DNA of 64,000 bases from Cryptoclostridium sp036644995. Lineage in GTDB: Bacteria; Bacillota; Dehalobacteriia; UBA7702. The notes beneath the pieces are model-generated. The model saw only the letters and a program-made list of their open reading frames with translations, did no database searches and was not told the DNA's origin. Below are positions 8,573 to 16,783 of this stretch, piece after piece (within the stretch, counting starts at the first letter, position 1; each line of letters opens with the position of its first letter). Both the position numbers and the translations under genes were made by a program. The stretch spans positions 16,518 through 80,517 of the forward strand of contig JAVXOZ010000007.1 in NCBI GenBank assembly GCA_036644995.1, written 5' to 3'.

Positions 8573-9379
8573 ATGAAGTATGACCTTCATGTTCACAGTA
8601 ATTATTCAGATGGTGATTTCACCATGGATGAGCTTTCTATTTTGGCAAAAAAAAACAATTTGGGCGGCTTTGCCATAACCGACCACGATACTGTGGCAGG
8701 GTGGGCAGAAATTGAAAATCTCAGGGCAAAACACGGTATTATCATAATACCCGGTGTGGAAATCAGTACGGAATTTAATGATACCGATGTGCATATTTTA
8801 GCCTATGGTTTAACTTTAGAAAGCAAAAATACCTTGGATTTACTTGGCGAATTATATAATTCCCGATTTCATCGCACTGAATTAATGGTGGAAAAACTTC
8901 GAAGTTTGGGTTTTGATATCGAGGCAAAAGATGTTTTTGCCATATCCGGACAAGGCTCACCTGGTCGTCCCCATATTGCAAAATTAATGGTGCAAAAAGG
9001 ATATGCAAAAACTGAAAAAGAGGTATTTGAAAAATATATTTCACGGGGGTCTTTAGCTTATGTGCCCAGAAAAAAAGTTTCACCCTTTGAATGTGTAAAA
9101 TTGATAAAATCAGATGGCGGCTTTGGTGTTTTGGCACATTCCGGCATAGATGATACCTATAAATTAGCAGAAAAATTAAAAGATGGCGGTTTGTGGGGCT
9201 TAGAGGTTTTTCATAGCTCTCACAGCGTGGTAGTTGAGAGAAAACTAAAAGAATTGGCGGAAAATTTGGGTTTGGAAATTACAGGCGGCTCGGACTTTCA
9301 CAGTTTAGATGATAAAGGACACGGCAATTTAGGCACTAAATTTATTGAAACGGATAATATTTTCAGTAAATTCAAATGA
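8573..9379 (+). CDS. PHP-domain phosphoesterase (TrpH/YciV-like)
   Basis: A polymerase-and-histidinol-phosphatase (PHP) domain protein. The metal motifs are DLHVHSNYSDGD at the N-terminus, ITDHDTVAGW, GVEISTEF, LAHSG and the C-terminal GGSDFHSLD. Relatives include RNase AM, a 5'-3' exonuclease for short RNA and pAp, and 5'-nucleotidases; which activity this one has is not decided by sequence. I start at ATG 8573, 8 bases after GGAG; a GTG at 8564 would add three residues and overlap the preceding gene. About 268 residues, usual for the family. Confidence 0.85.
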   Translation: MKYDLHVHSNYSDGDFTMDELSILAKKNNLGGFAITDHDTVAGWAEIENLRAKHGIIIIPGVEISTEFNDTDVHILAYGLTLESKNTLDLLGELYNSRFHRTELMVEKLRSLGFDIEAKDVFAISGQGSPGRPHIAKLMVQKGYAKTEKEVFEKYISRGSLAYVPRKKVSPFECVKLIKSDGGFGVLAHSGIDDTYKLAEKLKDGGLWGLEVFHSSHSVVVERKLKELAENLGLEITGGSDFHSLDDKGHGNLGTKFIETDNIFSKFK

Positions 9380-9409
9380 TATCATAATTTTTGACGGAGG
9401 AAAACGCAG

Positions 9410-10159
9410 ATGTGGAAAGAATTTCGAGTTGCTGTTTCATTTTTAACAACATTACCATTAAAATATAAAGGGGAATGGGACGAAAAAACATTTTCCCGTG
9501 CTACCATATTTTACCCTGTTGTTGGTTTAATTATAGGTTTAATAACCATAGGGGTAATTGCTCTTTTAAAATTAACGGGTTTTTATCACATTGCGGCTTT
9601 TGCGGGACTGGTAACATCCATAGTTCTTAGTGGGGGCTTGCATTTAGATGGATTTATGGATATGTGTGATGGTCTTTTGGCATCCCGTGGCCCTGAACGT
9701 GCTTTGGAAATTATGAAAGATAGTAGGGTAGGCTCGTTTTCTGTTATTGGCGTTATTCTCCTGCTCTTTTTGAAATATCTTTTATATGATGCCTTGGTGG
9801 TTTCTCCTTTGTTTATTTTTGCAATATTGGCGGCATTAACCTTTTCTCGTTTTGTGCAGGTTTGCTGTTTATTGCTTTTTACCTGTGCAAGAACAGAGGG
9901 ATTAGCTGTTACTGTGCAAAAATATGTTAATAAGTATGCCTTAATTTTAGGCTTGGTAATTATTTGCTTTATCATAGGGGTAAGCGGTGCATGGTGTTTA
10001 TTACCTGCATTTATTATTTCCTTGGGAATTATTTTGGGAATTACTTATTCCATAAATAAATTTTTGGGTGGCATTACCGGTGACGTAATTGGGGCTATGA
10101 GTGAAATCAGTGAAGCATTATTTTTATTTACCGTAATAATATTTTATACAATTATGTAA
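9410..10159 (+). CDS. cobS: Adenosylcobinamide-GDP ribazoletransferase (cobalamin synthase)
   Basis: Joins adenosylcobinamide-GDP to alpha-ribazole, the closing step of the nucleotide-loop pathway for cobalamin. The 249-residue protein is a polytopic membrane protein with the diagnostic GGLHLDGFMDMCDGL near residue 78 and ERALEIMKDSRVGSFSVIG. It stands alone: no cobU, cobT or cobC is near, so the rest of the pathway must lie elsewhere. It fits the strong corrinoid demand of the acs cluster downstream. No riboswitch is visible in the short gap in front of it. The start follows GGAGG. Confidence 0.92.
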   Translation: MWKEFRVAVSFLTTLPLKYKGEWDEKTFSRATIFYPVVGLIIGLITIGVIALLKLTGFYHIAAFAGLVTSIVLSGGLHLDGFMDMCDGLLASRGPERALEIMKDSRVGSFSVIGVILLLFLKYLLYDALVVSPLFIFAILAALTFSRFVQVCCLLLFTCARTEGLAVTVQKYVNKYALILGLVIICFIIGVSGAWCLLPAFIISLGIILGITYSINKFLGGITGDVIGAMSEISEALFLFTVIIFYTIM

Positions 10160-10254
10160 ATTTGTTATAAAATAACTTAATATTTATCTGTTCAAAACGA
10201 CTATTATATGCTATTATATAATGTAATATATTAAAAATTGGAGGAAATTCTGAA

Positions 10255-11709
10255 ATGGATAAGTTTTCTAAAGAAGGCTTGACTTTTGATGACGTTTTAT
10301 TGATTCCGGCAGCTTCAGAAATTATACCTAAAGATGCAGAATTAGCTGCATGGCTTACGAAAAAAATAAAATTAAATATACCGCTTATGAGCGCAGGTAT
10401 GGATACTGTAACAGAAAGCCACATGGCTATTGCAATGGCAAGAGAAGGTGGCATCGGTATCATTCATAAAAATATGTCTATTGAAGACCAAGCGATGGAA
10501 GTTGACCGTGTTAAACGTTCCGAAAATGGTGTTATTATTGATCCTATTTGTTTAGGACCGGATAAAACCATTCAGGAAGCCTTAACAATAATGGAAAGAT
10601 ACCGCATCTCCGGTGTTCCTATCACTGTGGATAATATTTTGGTAGGTATTTTAACAAACCGTGATTTACGTTTTGAAACGGATTTCACCAAAAAAATATC
10701 TGAACTTATGACCACTGAAGGTTTAATAACTGCCCCTGAGGGCACAGGTTTGGAAAAAGCTCAGGAAATACTGAAAAATTGTAAAGTTGAAAAATTACCC
10801 ATAGTAGATGAAAAAGGGGAATTAAGAGGACTTATTACAATTAAGGATATTCAAAAAGCTAAAAAATACCCCAATGCTGCCAAAGATAGCAGGGGTAGAC
10901 TTTTGGTTGGTGCCGCAGTTGGTATTGCCGCAAATACCATGGATAGAGTTGCCGCTTTGGTGGCTTCATCTGTGGATGTTATTGTGGTTGATACTGCCCA
11001 CGGTCATTCCCGAGGTGTTTTAAATATGGTGGAAAGAATTAAAACCGCATATCCGGATTTGGATATTATCGGCGGCAATGTGGCAACAGCCTCAGCAACC
11101 GAAGCCTTGATAAAAGCAGGGGCAAGTGCAGTTAAAGTTGGTATTGGTCCCGGTTCTATTTGCACCACCAGGGTAATTGCAGGTATTGGTGTACCGCAAA
11201 TTACAGCTATTTATGATTGTGCTCAAGTAGGAAAAAAATATGGTATCCCCATCATTGCTGATGGCGGTATTAAATACTCTGGAGATTTAGGTAAAGCTAT
11301 TGCCGCAGGTGCCAATGTTGTGATGATGGGCAGCTTGTTGGCAGGCACTGAAGAAAGCCCCGGTGAAGTTGAAATTTATCAGGGTCGCAGTTTTAAAGTA
11401 TATCGTGGCATGGGTTCCATCGCCGCCATGAAAGATGGTAGTAAAGACCGTTATTTTCAAGATGAAAATGATGCCAATAAATTAGTTGCCGAAGGAATTG
11501 AGGGGCGTGTGCCTTTTAAAGGACCTTTGGCTGATACCACTTTCCAACTTATTGGTGGCTTAAGGTCCTGCATGGGTTATTGTGGTACAAAAACCATACC
11601 CGATCTTCAAGAAAATGGACAATTTGTGCGTATCACCAATGCCGGCTTAATAGAAAGCCACCCCCATGATGTGCATGTAACCAAAGAAGCTCCCAATTAT
11701 CGCATTTAA
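10255..11709 (+). CDS. guaB: Inosine-5'-monophosphate dehydrogenase
   Basis: Oxidises IMP to XMP with NAD, the rate-limiting step to GMP. The 484-residue product has the split TIM barrel with the two CBS domains inserted (about residues 95-205), the catalytic loop GPGSICTTR with Cys303, the phosphate loop GGIKYSGDLGKA, and the flap region YFQDENDANKLVAEGIEG. The start follows TTGGAGG. It lies 21 bases before codY, an attractive pairing because CodY senses GTP; whether they share a transcript is inferred from spacing. Confidence 0.98.
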   Translation: MDKFSKEGLTFDDVLLIPAASEIIPKDAELAAWLTKKIKLNIPLMSAGMDTVTESHMAIAMAREGGIGIIHKNMSIEDQAMEVDRVKRSENGVIIDPICLGPDKTIQEALTIMERYRISGVPITVDNILVGILTNRDLRFETDFTKKISELMTTEGLITAPEGTGLEKAQEILKNCKVEKLPIVDEKGELRGLITIKDIQKAKKYPNAAKDSRGRLLVGAAVGIAANTMDRVAALVASSVDVIVVDTAHGHSRGVLNMVERIKTAYPDLDIIGGNVATASATEALIKAGASAVKVGIGPGSICTTRVIAGIGVPQITAIYDCAQVGKKYGIPIIADGGIKYSGDLGKAIAAGANVVMMGSLLAGTEESPGEVEIYQGRSFKVYRGMGSIAAMKDGSKDRYFQDENDANKLVAEGIEGRVPFKGPLADTTFQLIGGLRSCMGYCGTKTIPDLQENGQFVRITNAGLIESHPHDVHVTKEAPNYRI

Positions 11710-11730
11710 GAATGTAGTAAGGACTTTACC

Positions 11731-12516
11731 GTGAAAGAATTACTGAAAAAGATACGAATGGTAAATTTACTGATACAACGTAACACAGATTTGCCCCTGA
11801 GCTTTAATGAGTTAGCTAAGGTGGTGTGTAAATGTGTTGAGTCCAATACTTATATTCTCAGTAATTCCGGTAAACTTTTAGGTCATTCCATGGACGATTC
11901 TCAAATTTGTGATACAATGACAGATATTGTGGAACATGGTGGTGAATTTCCTGAAAAATATAACGAAGAATTACTTTTATCCAAAGAAACAACGGTGAAT
12001 ATTCAACGTCAGGGCATATGTACTTTTTATCCTGATATAAAGTGCCATTTGGGCAATAAATATTCAGCCATTATTCCCATTATCGGTGGTGGTGATCGTC
12101 TTGGTACTTTGGTTTTATCAAAACTCAGTGCATTTTATGATGACGACATTGTTTTAGCAGAATATTGCGCTACTGTTGTGGGCATAGAAATTATGCATTC
12201 CAAAATTGCTGAAATAACTAAGATAGCCAGAAAAAAATCTTCTGTTTCCATTGCCACTAAGGCATTGTCATATTCTGAAGTAGAAGCTTTAGTTCATATT
12301 TTTACAGAGCTGGATTCCGGAGAAGGAATTATTATAGCAAGCAAGGTGGCTACCAAAGCAGGTATTACTCGCTCTGTAATTGTAAATGCCTTGCGAAAAT
12401 TAGAGAGTGCCGCTGTGATTGAGGTGAGTTCTTTAGGTGTTAAAGGCACGCATATCAAAATCATCAACGACTACCTCGTGGAAGAGTTGAACGAGCTTCG
12501 CTCGAAATTAAAATGA
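11731..12516 (+). CDS. codY: GTP-sensing global repressor CodY
   Basis: CodY represses amino-acid biosynthesis, transport and stationary-phase genes when GTP and branched-chain amino acids are plentiful. The 261-residue product has an N-terminal GAF sensor (FNELAKVVCKCVESNTYILS, SGKLLGHSM) and a C-terminal winged helix with IIASKVATKAGITRSVIVNA followed by LRKLESAAVIE and GVKGTHIKI, the most conserved part of the family. Length is that of the usual 259-residue CodY. GTG start with AAGGA upstream. Its placement with guaB rather than the codV-clpQY-codY locus of Bacillus is notable. Confidence 0.95.
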   Translation: MKELLKKIRMVNLLIQRNTDLPLSFNELAKVVCKCVESNTYILSNSGKLLGHSMDDSQICDTMTDIVEHGGEFPEKYNEELLLSKETTVNIQRQGICTFYPDIKCHLGNKYSAIIPIIGGGDRLGTLVLSKLSAFYDDDIVLAEYCATVVGIEIMHSKIAEITKIARKKSSVSIATKALSYSEVEALVHIFTELDSGEGIIIASKVATKAGITRSVIVNALRKLESAAVIEVSSLGVKGTHIKIINDYLVEELNELRSKLK

Positions 12517-12557
12517 TAACGTACAGTATATTAACGTACAATTAAGGGGGAATTTAA

Positions 12558-12971
12558 GTGCTTTTTAGAGAATGTGCAGGTGGAATTGTTTTTAACGGTG
12601 ATAAGGTTTTTCTTATCTGTAACGAAAAAGGTGAATGGGTATTTCCAAAAGGTATTATTAAACATGGAAAAACCTCTGCGGGCGTTGCTGTGGATAGAGT
12701 CCAAGCAGAAGCAGGCATTGATGCAAAAATTTTAAGTGCTGTTGGGGAAACTAATTACGAATTTTATTCCATAACCAGGAATGCTCCTGTTTGCAATCGC
12801 ATAGTTTGGTTTTTAATGCAAGCAAGTAACGATGATTACAAAATTAATACCGAGGATAAAAAAATCCTTGAAGGCGGCTATTACAATATTATTGATGCTT
12901 TTGATAAGGTAACATATAGCCAGGATAAATCTTTATTAAATATTGCCTACCGTAAGTTAAAGGAACTATAA
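12558..12971 (+). CDS. Nudix-fold protein with a degenerate catalytic box
   Basis: A 137-residue Nudix-fold protein, seen in FRECAGGIVFNGDKVFLICN and GEWVFPKGIIKHGKTS. The Nudix box runs from Gly32 to Ile54, but the expected GX5EX7REUXEEXGU is broken: Lys38 replaces Glu, Asp46-Arg47 replace Arg-Glu, and Ala50 replaces the first Glu of the metal-binding pair; only Glu51 and Gly53 remain. Hydrolase activity is therefore doubtful. It follows codY by 41 bases, with GTG start behind AAGGGGG. A ligand-sensing or scaffold role is possible but not shown. Confidence 0.8.
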   Translation: MLFRECAGGIVFNGDKVFLICNEKGEWVFPKGIIKHGKTSAGVAVDRVQAEAGIDAKILSAVGETNYEFYSITRNAPVCNRIVWFLMQASNDDYKINTEDKKILEGGYYNIIDAFDKVTYSQDKSLLNIAYRKLKEL

Positions 12972-12975
12972 ACAC

Positions 12976-13004
12976 TTGACAACTGTTTCTTAAATTGTTA
13001 TACT
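12976..13004 (+). promoter_or_regulatory. Vegetative promoter for the tRNA-Pro/tRNA-Gln unit
   Basis: TTGACA (12976-12981), 17 bases, then TATACT (12999-13004) match the sigma-A consensus closely. Transcription would start about 40 bases before tRNA-Pro. The tract runs on through tRNA-Gln and into the small Cys-rich gene, with the first terminator at 13519. Confidence 0.8.
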
Positions 13005-13049
13005 ATCACTCGTTGATGTGTTAAGTTTTCTACTTATCATTTCACAGCT

Positions 13050-13126
13050 CGGGACGTAGCGCAGTTTGGTAGCGCACCTGATTTGGGATCAGGAGGCCGC
13101 AGGTTCAAATCCTGTCGTCCCGACCA
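13050..13126 (+). tRNA. tRNA-Pro (anticodon UGG)
   Basis: A 77-base cloverleaf. The acceptor stem CGGGACG pairs with CGTCCCG, the anticodon stem CCTGA/TCAGG encloses loop TTTGGGA (anticodon TGG), the T-arm has GGTTCAAATCC, and the 3' CCA is encoded in the DNA. Confidence 0.97.
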
Positions 13127-13161
13127 GTAGTTTTCTTAACTATCAAAATAAAGTAAGTGAT

Positions 13162-13236
13162 AGGGGTGTCGCCAAGTGGCAAGGCAACGGTTTCTGGATC
13201 CGTTATTCGTTGGTTCGAATCCAGCCACCCCTGCCA
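13162..13236 (+). tRNA. tRNA-Gln (anticodon CUG)
   Basis: A 75-base cloverleaf with acceptor AGGGGTG/CACCCCT, T-arm GGTTCGAATCC and encoded CCA. The anticodon loop reads TTCTGGA, giving CTG (Gln, codon CAG). The base pair closing the anticodon loop is a T-T mismatch (ACGGT against TCCGT), which is unusual. It lies 35 bases after tRNA-Pro. Confidence 0.93.
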
Positions 13237-13324
13237 ATGGCAAGAGCGGTTTTTATAAACCGTTCTTTGCATATGTATGTTTTACCTAATGAATTTAATA
13301 TAAATTAGTAAAGGAGGTATTACA

Positions 13325-13498
13325 ATGGCAGAGAAGAAAAATGTAAGTGAAAAAGCTTTAGTTTGCAGTTATTACAATAATAAAGAGGTTGCACCTAAAG
13401 AAGGCGGCGACTGCTATAATTTCGAACCAAAAAATCACGATGCCTATACCTGTGTTGGCAGAGCATGCGGTGATTGCTATTACAGCAAAAACAAGTAA
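13325..13498 (+). CDS. Small Cys-rich protein of 57 residues, unknown function
   Basis: An ATG 7 bases after AAAGGAGG opens a 57-codon frame ending TAA at 13498, followed at once by a strong terminator. The product has five cysteines, C14, C30, C43, C48 and C51, with a C-terminal CVGRACGDCYY (CX4CX2C) that could bind metal or an iron-sulfur cluster. It is acidic-to-neutral, soluble, and lacks a signal peptide. The strong ribosome binding site, tidy terminator and cysteine spacing support a real gene. It sits between the tRNA genes and the acs cluster; I do not recognise the family. Confidence 0.75.
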   Translation: MAEKKNVSEKALVCSYYNNKEVAPKEGGDCYNFEPKNHDAYTCVGRACGDCYYSKNK

Positions 13499-13518
13499 TT
13501 AAATAAAGTATAAAACAT

Positions 13519-13551
13519 AGTGCCTTTTGTTATTACGAAAGGCACTTTTTA
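13519..13551 (+). terminator. Intrinsic terminator after the small Cys-rich gene
   Basis: Stem AGTGCCTTT / AAAGGCACT with a ten-base loop is followed by a T run. It closes the tRNA/Cys-rich transcript and separates it from the acs promoter downstream. Confidence 0.85.
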
Positions 13552-13702
13552 GGTATAAAACGGATTTTTAAAACTAAGGGGTAAATACATTTATTAAATG
13601 AAAAAACCCAGCAAAACACTAATATTAGGACTATGTTTTAATAATAGCCCCAAAGTATTATAAATATTTGCGAAACTGATTTATTTATCAAAATTTTTTT
13701 CA
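13552..13702. other. AT-rich intergenic DNA before the acs promoter
   Basis: Together with the leader to 13858, this is a 307-base gap. It has no credible ORF. I looked for a cobalamin, THF or ZTP riboswitch and for long dyads and saw none I could support. Any regulator of the acs cluster that binds here is not recognisable by eye. Confidence 0.5.
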
Positions 13703-13731
13703 TTGAATTTCGTTGCCACAAAGGTTATAAT
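13703..13731 (+). promoter_or_regulatory. Promoter of the acs/CODH gene cluster
   Basis: TTGAAT (13703-13708), a 17-base spacer and a perfect TATAAT (13726-13731) stand about 130 bases before cooC. It is the best sigma-A match between the preceding terminator and the first acs gene, so it probably drives the whole cluster. The leader is AT-rich. Confidence 0.75.
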
Positions 13732-13858
13732 ATTAGTGGCATCAATCTAAGCAAAATATAGAAACCAAGCAACAAAACAAACGTAAAGCAATATCTTTCT
13801 ATATATTAACTGCCCAAAAAAAATTATAATAAAAGTGTAAGAACTTTAGGAGGAAAAT

Positions 13859-14635
13859 ATGAAATTTGCCGTATCAGGTAAAGGTGGCGTAGGGAAAACA
13901 ACACTATCTGCAAATCTTGCTTTTCGCATGAAAGACAGAGGGTACCAAGTATTTGCCATTGATGCCGATCCTGATTTAAGTTTAGGTACGGTGTTAGGTA
14001 TTCCTGAAGAAGAAATCAATAAATTACAGCCCATAGTTGAAATGCGCCAAATGATTACAGACAGAACCCAGGGTGATGGCTCCTTTTATGTATTAAACCC
14101 TGAAGTTGATGATATTTTAGATGATTTTTCCATAGATGTAAATGGTATTAAGTTTTTAAAAATGGGTGCCATAAAAACAGGGGGTAGCTCCTGCTATTGC
14201 TTGGAAAATACATTTCTTAATTCCTTGGTTAGTGCCATAGTTATTAAACGCAAAGAAGCTGTTTTATTGGATATGGGTGCAGGTATTGAACATCTTACCC
14301 GTGGTACATCCAGGTGCGTGGATTGCCTTGTTATCGTTACAGAGCCTTCAGTGGTTAGCACAGATACCGCTAAAGTAACAAGAAAATTAGCCGAAGAAAT
14401 TGGTATTAAACATATATACTATGTAGGAAATAAAATTCGCAGACCTGAAGAAATCGAATTTTTAAAATCAAGATTACCCCAAGAGAATATTTTGGGTACC
14501 ATTAGCTATAACGACTATCTTTTAGACCAAGCTATGGGAATTGAACTTAATGAAGATTCCGATGATGCCAAAAGATTTAAAAAAGAGATAGATGCCATAT
14601 TTGATAGTATTGTTGCAAGACACGGGGATGCTTAA
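13859..14635 (+). CDS. cooC: CODH nickel-insertion accessory ATPase CooC (first copy)
   Basis: A MinD-type P-loop ATPase that helps load nickel into the CO dehydrogenase C-cluster or ACS. The deviant Walker A GKGGVGKTTLSANLA starts at residue 8. The CooC-type cysteine pair is seen in GGSSCYCLEN (CXC) about residue 110, and Walker B in AVLLDMGAGIEHL. 258 residues. It is the first gene of the cluster and directly precedes cooS. A second CooC-like gene lies at 22365, so each may serve a different metalloenzyme (CODH here, ACS there); that division is inference. Confidence 0.9.
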   Translation: MKFAVSGKGGVGKTTLSANLAFRMKDRGYQVFAIDADPDLSLGTVLGIPEEEINKLQPIVEMRQMITDRTQGDGSFYVLNPEVDDILDDFSIDVNGIKFLKMGAIKTGGSSCYCLENTFLNSLVSAIVIKRKEAVLLDMGAGIEHLTRGTSRCVDCLVIVTEPSVVSTDTAKVTRKLAEEIGIKHIYYVGNKIRRPEEIEFLKSRLPQENILGTISYNDYLLDQAMGIELNEDSDDAKRFKKEIDAIFDSIVARHGDA

Positions 14636-14730
14636 CTTCCCTAATAAGTAGGGGTTACCCCACTATTATCAAGGTCACAATGTTATACATGTTGCTATAT
14701 ATATAATAAATTTTACCAAGGAGGTAAACT

Positions 14731-16758
14731 ATGCCCAGATTTAGAGATACGGACTTAAACTTAGCTCCCTCAGTGCCTCGTAAGGAACGGGTAAAAGATC
14801 CCAAGAACATTATGCGTTCTGTGGATCCGGCCGCATTGGAAATGTTGGCCAAATACAAAGATGAAGGCATCGTTACCGGTTTTGACCGTTATGCTGCCCA
14901 ACAGCCTCAGTGCGCTTTCGGTTACGAAGGTGTTTGCTGCAGAATTTGTATCCAAGGACCTTGCCGTGTAAAAGGCATTGAAGGACCCAACAGCAAAGGC
15001 GTTTGCGGTGCACACGGTTATACCATTGTTGCACGTAATGCTGCCAGAATGATGGCGGGCGGTGCTTCTGCTCACTCTGACCACGGTCGTGAAATTGTTT
15101 ACACTTTATTAGCTGCTGCTAAAGGTGAAACCGACGATTTCAAAGTTAAAGATGAAAAGAAATTACGTAGTGTTGCTGCCGCAGTTGGCATCAGTGCAGA
15201 AGGTAAAACTGTTAACGAATTAGCTGAAGAAGTTGCATTGGCGGCTTTGAATGAATTTGGTAACATTACTTCTGAACCTTGCCGTTGGTTAACCTCATAT
15301 ATTACCGAAGGCAGAAAACAAAAATTTGAAGAGTGTAATATCACTCCTTCTTCTATTGATAGAACTGTTGTTGGTATGTTACATCAAACCCATATGGGCG
15401 TTGACGCCGATCCTGTAAATATTATCTTTTCAGGCTTAAAATGCGGACTCGCTGACTACACCGGTATGCATGTATCTACTGATATGTCCGATATTTTATT
15501 CGGAACCCCTACACCTTGTGTTTCCGAAGCCAACCTCGGTGTTATTAAAGAAGATAAAGTTAATATTATCCTTCATGGTCATAATCCTCTTTTAAGCCAA
15601 ACCATTGTTGATGTAGCTTCCGAAATGGAAGAAGAAGCCATAGCTGCAGGTGCAACAGGCATTCAACTTTCCGGTATTTGCTGCACAGGTAATGAAGTTT
15701 TGATGCGTAGTGGTGTTCCCATCGCAACTGACTTTGCTGCTCAAGAATTGGCTATTATGACCGGTGCTGCCGATGTAATGGTAGTTGACGTTCAATGCAT
15801 CATGCCCTCTATCCGTGCGGTTGCAGAATGTTTCCATACTTCTATCGTAACAACCATGGCTAACTCTAAAATCCCCGGTTCTTATCATATCGCATTTGAT
15901 GAAAATCATGCTATTGACAGTGCCAAAGAAGTTATTCGTTTAGCCATTGATACATATAAAAAGAGAAAGGGACTTCCCGTCTCTATTCCTCAAATCAAAA
16001 GCAAAGTTGTTGCCGGTTTCAGCTTAGAAGCTATTTTGGATATCTTTGGCGGAATCAATGCCGAAGCTCCTATGAAAGCTCTTGTTGATGAAATTGATGC
16101 CGGTCGTATTAAAGGTGTTGCCCATCTTTGCGGCTGCAACAACTTAGAATCTGTTCATACACAAAACCATTTGGAAATTGCCAAGAGTATGTTGAAAAAC
16201 AACGTATTTCTTATCGCAACCGGTTGCTCGGCTCAGGCTATGGCTAAAGCCGGCTTAATGGATCCTGCTAATGTTGATGAATATTGTGGCGCTGAATTGG
16301 CCGCTTTCCTTCATAAATTAGAAGCAGCTGCCGGGGACAAACTCACTGATGGTCTTCCCCCTGCATTCCATATGGGCTCTTGTGTTGATAACTCTCGTTG
16401 TCATGACTTCCTCACCTTAATGGCTAACACCATGGGTGTTGATACTCCTAAAGTTCCTTATGTAGCTTCTGCTCCTGAAGCCATGAGTGAAAAAGCTATT
16501 TCTATTGGTGCCGGCTTGGTTGCTGATGGCGTACCTACCCATGTTGGTACTATGCCTCCATTAGAAGGTAGCTCTCTGGTTTACGGCATTGCTTGCCGTA
16601 TTGCTGCTGATGTTTATGGCGGTTATTTCATTCTCGAAACAGATTATGAAAAAGCATCTGAAAAAATGCTTGCTGCTCTTGAATATCGTACTTGGAAACT
16701 TGGTATTCATAAAGCCGTAGCAGAACGCTTTGAATCTACCTTGACCAAAAACTATTAA
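14731..16758 (+). CDS. cooS: Carbon monoxide dehydrogenase catalytic subunit (CooS/AcsA)
   Basis: Ni-Fe-S enzyme that interconverts CO and CO2; with AcsB it forms the CODH/ACS complex. The 675-residue length fits acetogen AcsA. The N-terminal cluster ligands Cys61 and Cys69 (D-cluster) and Cys70, Cys73, Cys78 (B-cluster) are in CAFGYEGVCCRICIQGPCRV; further conserved pieces are GASAHSDHGREI, GICCTGNEVLMR, HLCGCNNLE, ATGCSAQAMAK and HMGSCVDNSR, holding C-cluster ligands. Codons shift toward C-ending forms (TTC, AAC, ATC), a sign of high expression. The start follows AAGGAGG. Confidence 0.97.
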   Translation: MPRFRDTDLNLAPSVPRKERVKDPKNIMRSVDPAALEMLAKYKDEGIVTGFDRYAAQQPQCAFGYEGVCCRICIQGPCRVKGIEGPNSKGVCGAHGYTIVARNAARMMAGGASAHSDHGREIVYTLLAAAKGETDDFKVKDEKKLRSVAAAVGISAEGKTVNELAEEVALAALNEFGNITSEPCRWLTSYITEGRKQKFEECNITPSSIDRTVVGMLHQTHMGVDADPVNIIFSGLKCGLADYTGMHVSTDMSDILFGTPTPCVSEANLGVIKEDKVNIILHGHNPLLSQTIVDVASEMEEEAIAAGATGIQLSGICCTGNEVLMRSGVPIATDFAAQELAIMTGAADVMVVDVQCIMPSIRAVAECFHTSIVTTMANSKIPGSYHIAFDENHAIDSAKEVIRLAIDTYKKRKGLPVSIPQIKSKVVAGFSLEAILDIFGGINAEAPMKALVDEIDAGRIKGVAHLCGCNNLESVHTQNHLEIAKSMLKNNVFLIATGCSAQAMAKAGLMDPANVDEYCGAELAAFLHKLEAAAGDKLTDGLPPAFHMGSCVDNSRCHDFLTLMANTMGVDTPKVPYVASAPEAMSEKAISIGAGLVADGVPTHVGTMPPLEGSSLVYGIACRIAADVYGGYFILETDYEKASEKMLAALEYRTWKLGIHKAVAERFESTLTKNY

Positions 16759-16783
16759 TATAAGGAAGGAAGGAGGATTACTA

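Noticed and set aside
13066..13308. An 80-codon frame over the tRNA genes
   Set aside because: It runs through both tRNA genes and has no ribosome binding site; it is a shadow of RNA genes.
13552..13858. Riboswitch before the acs cluster
   Set aside because: I looked for cobalamin and other aptamer blocks in the leader and found none.
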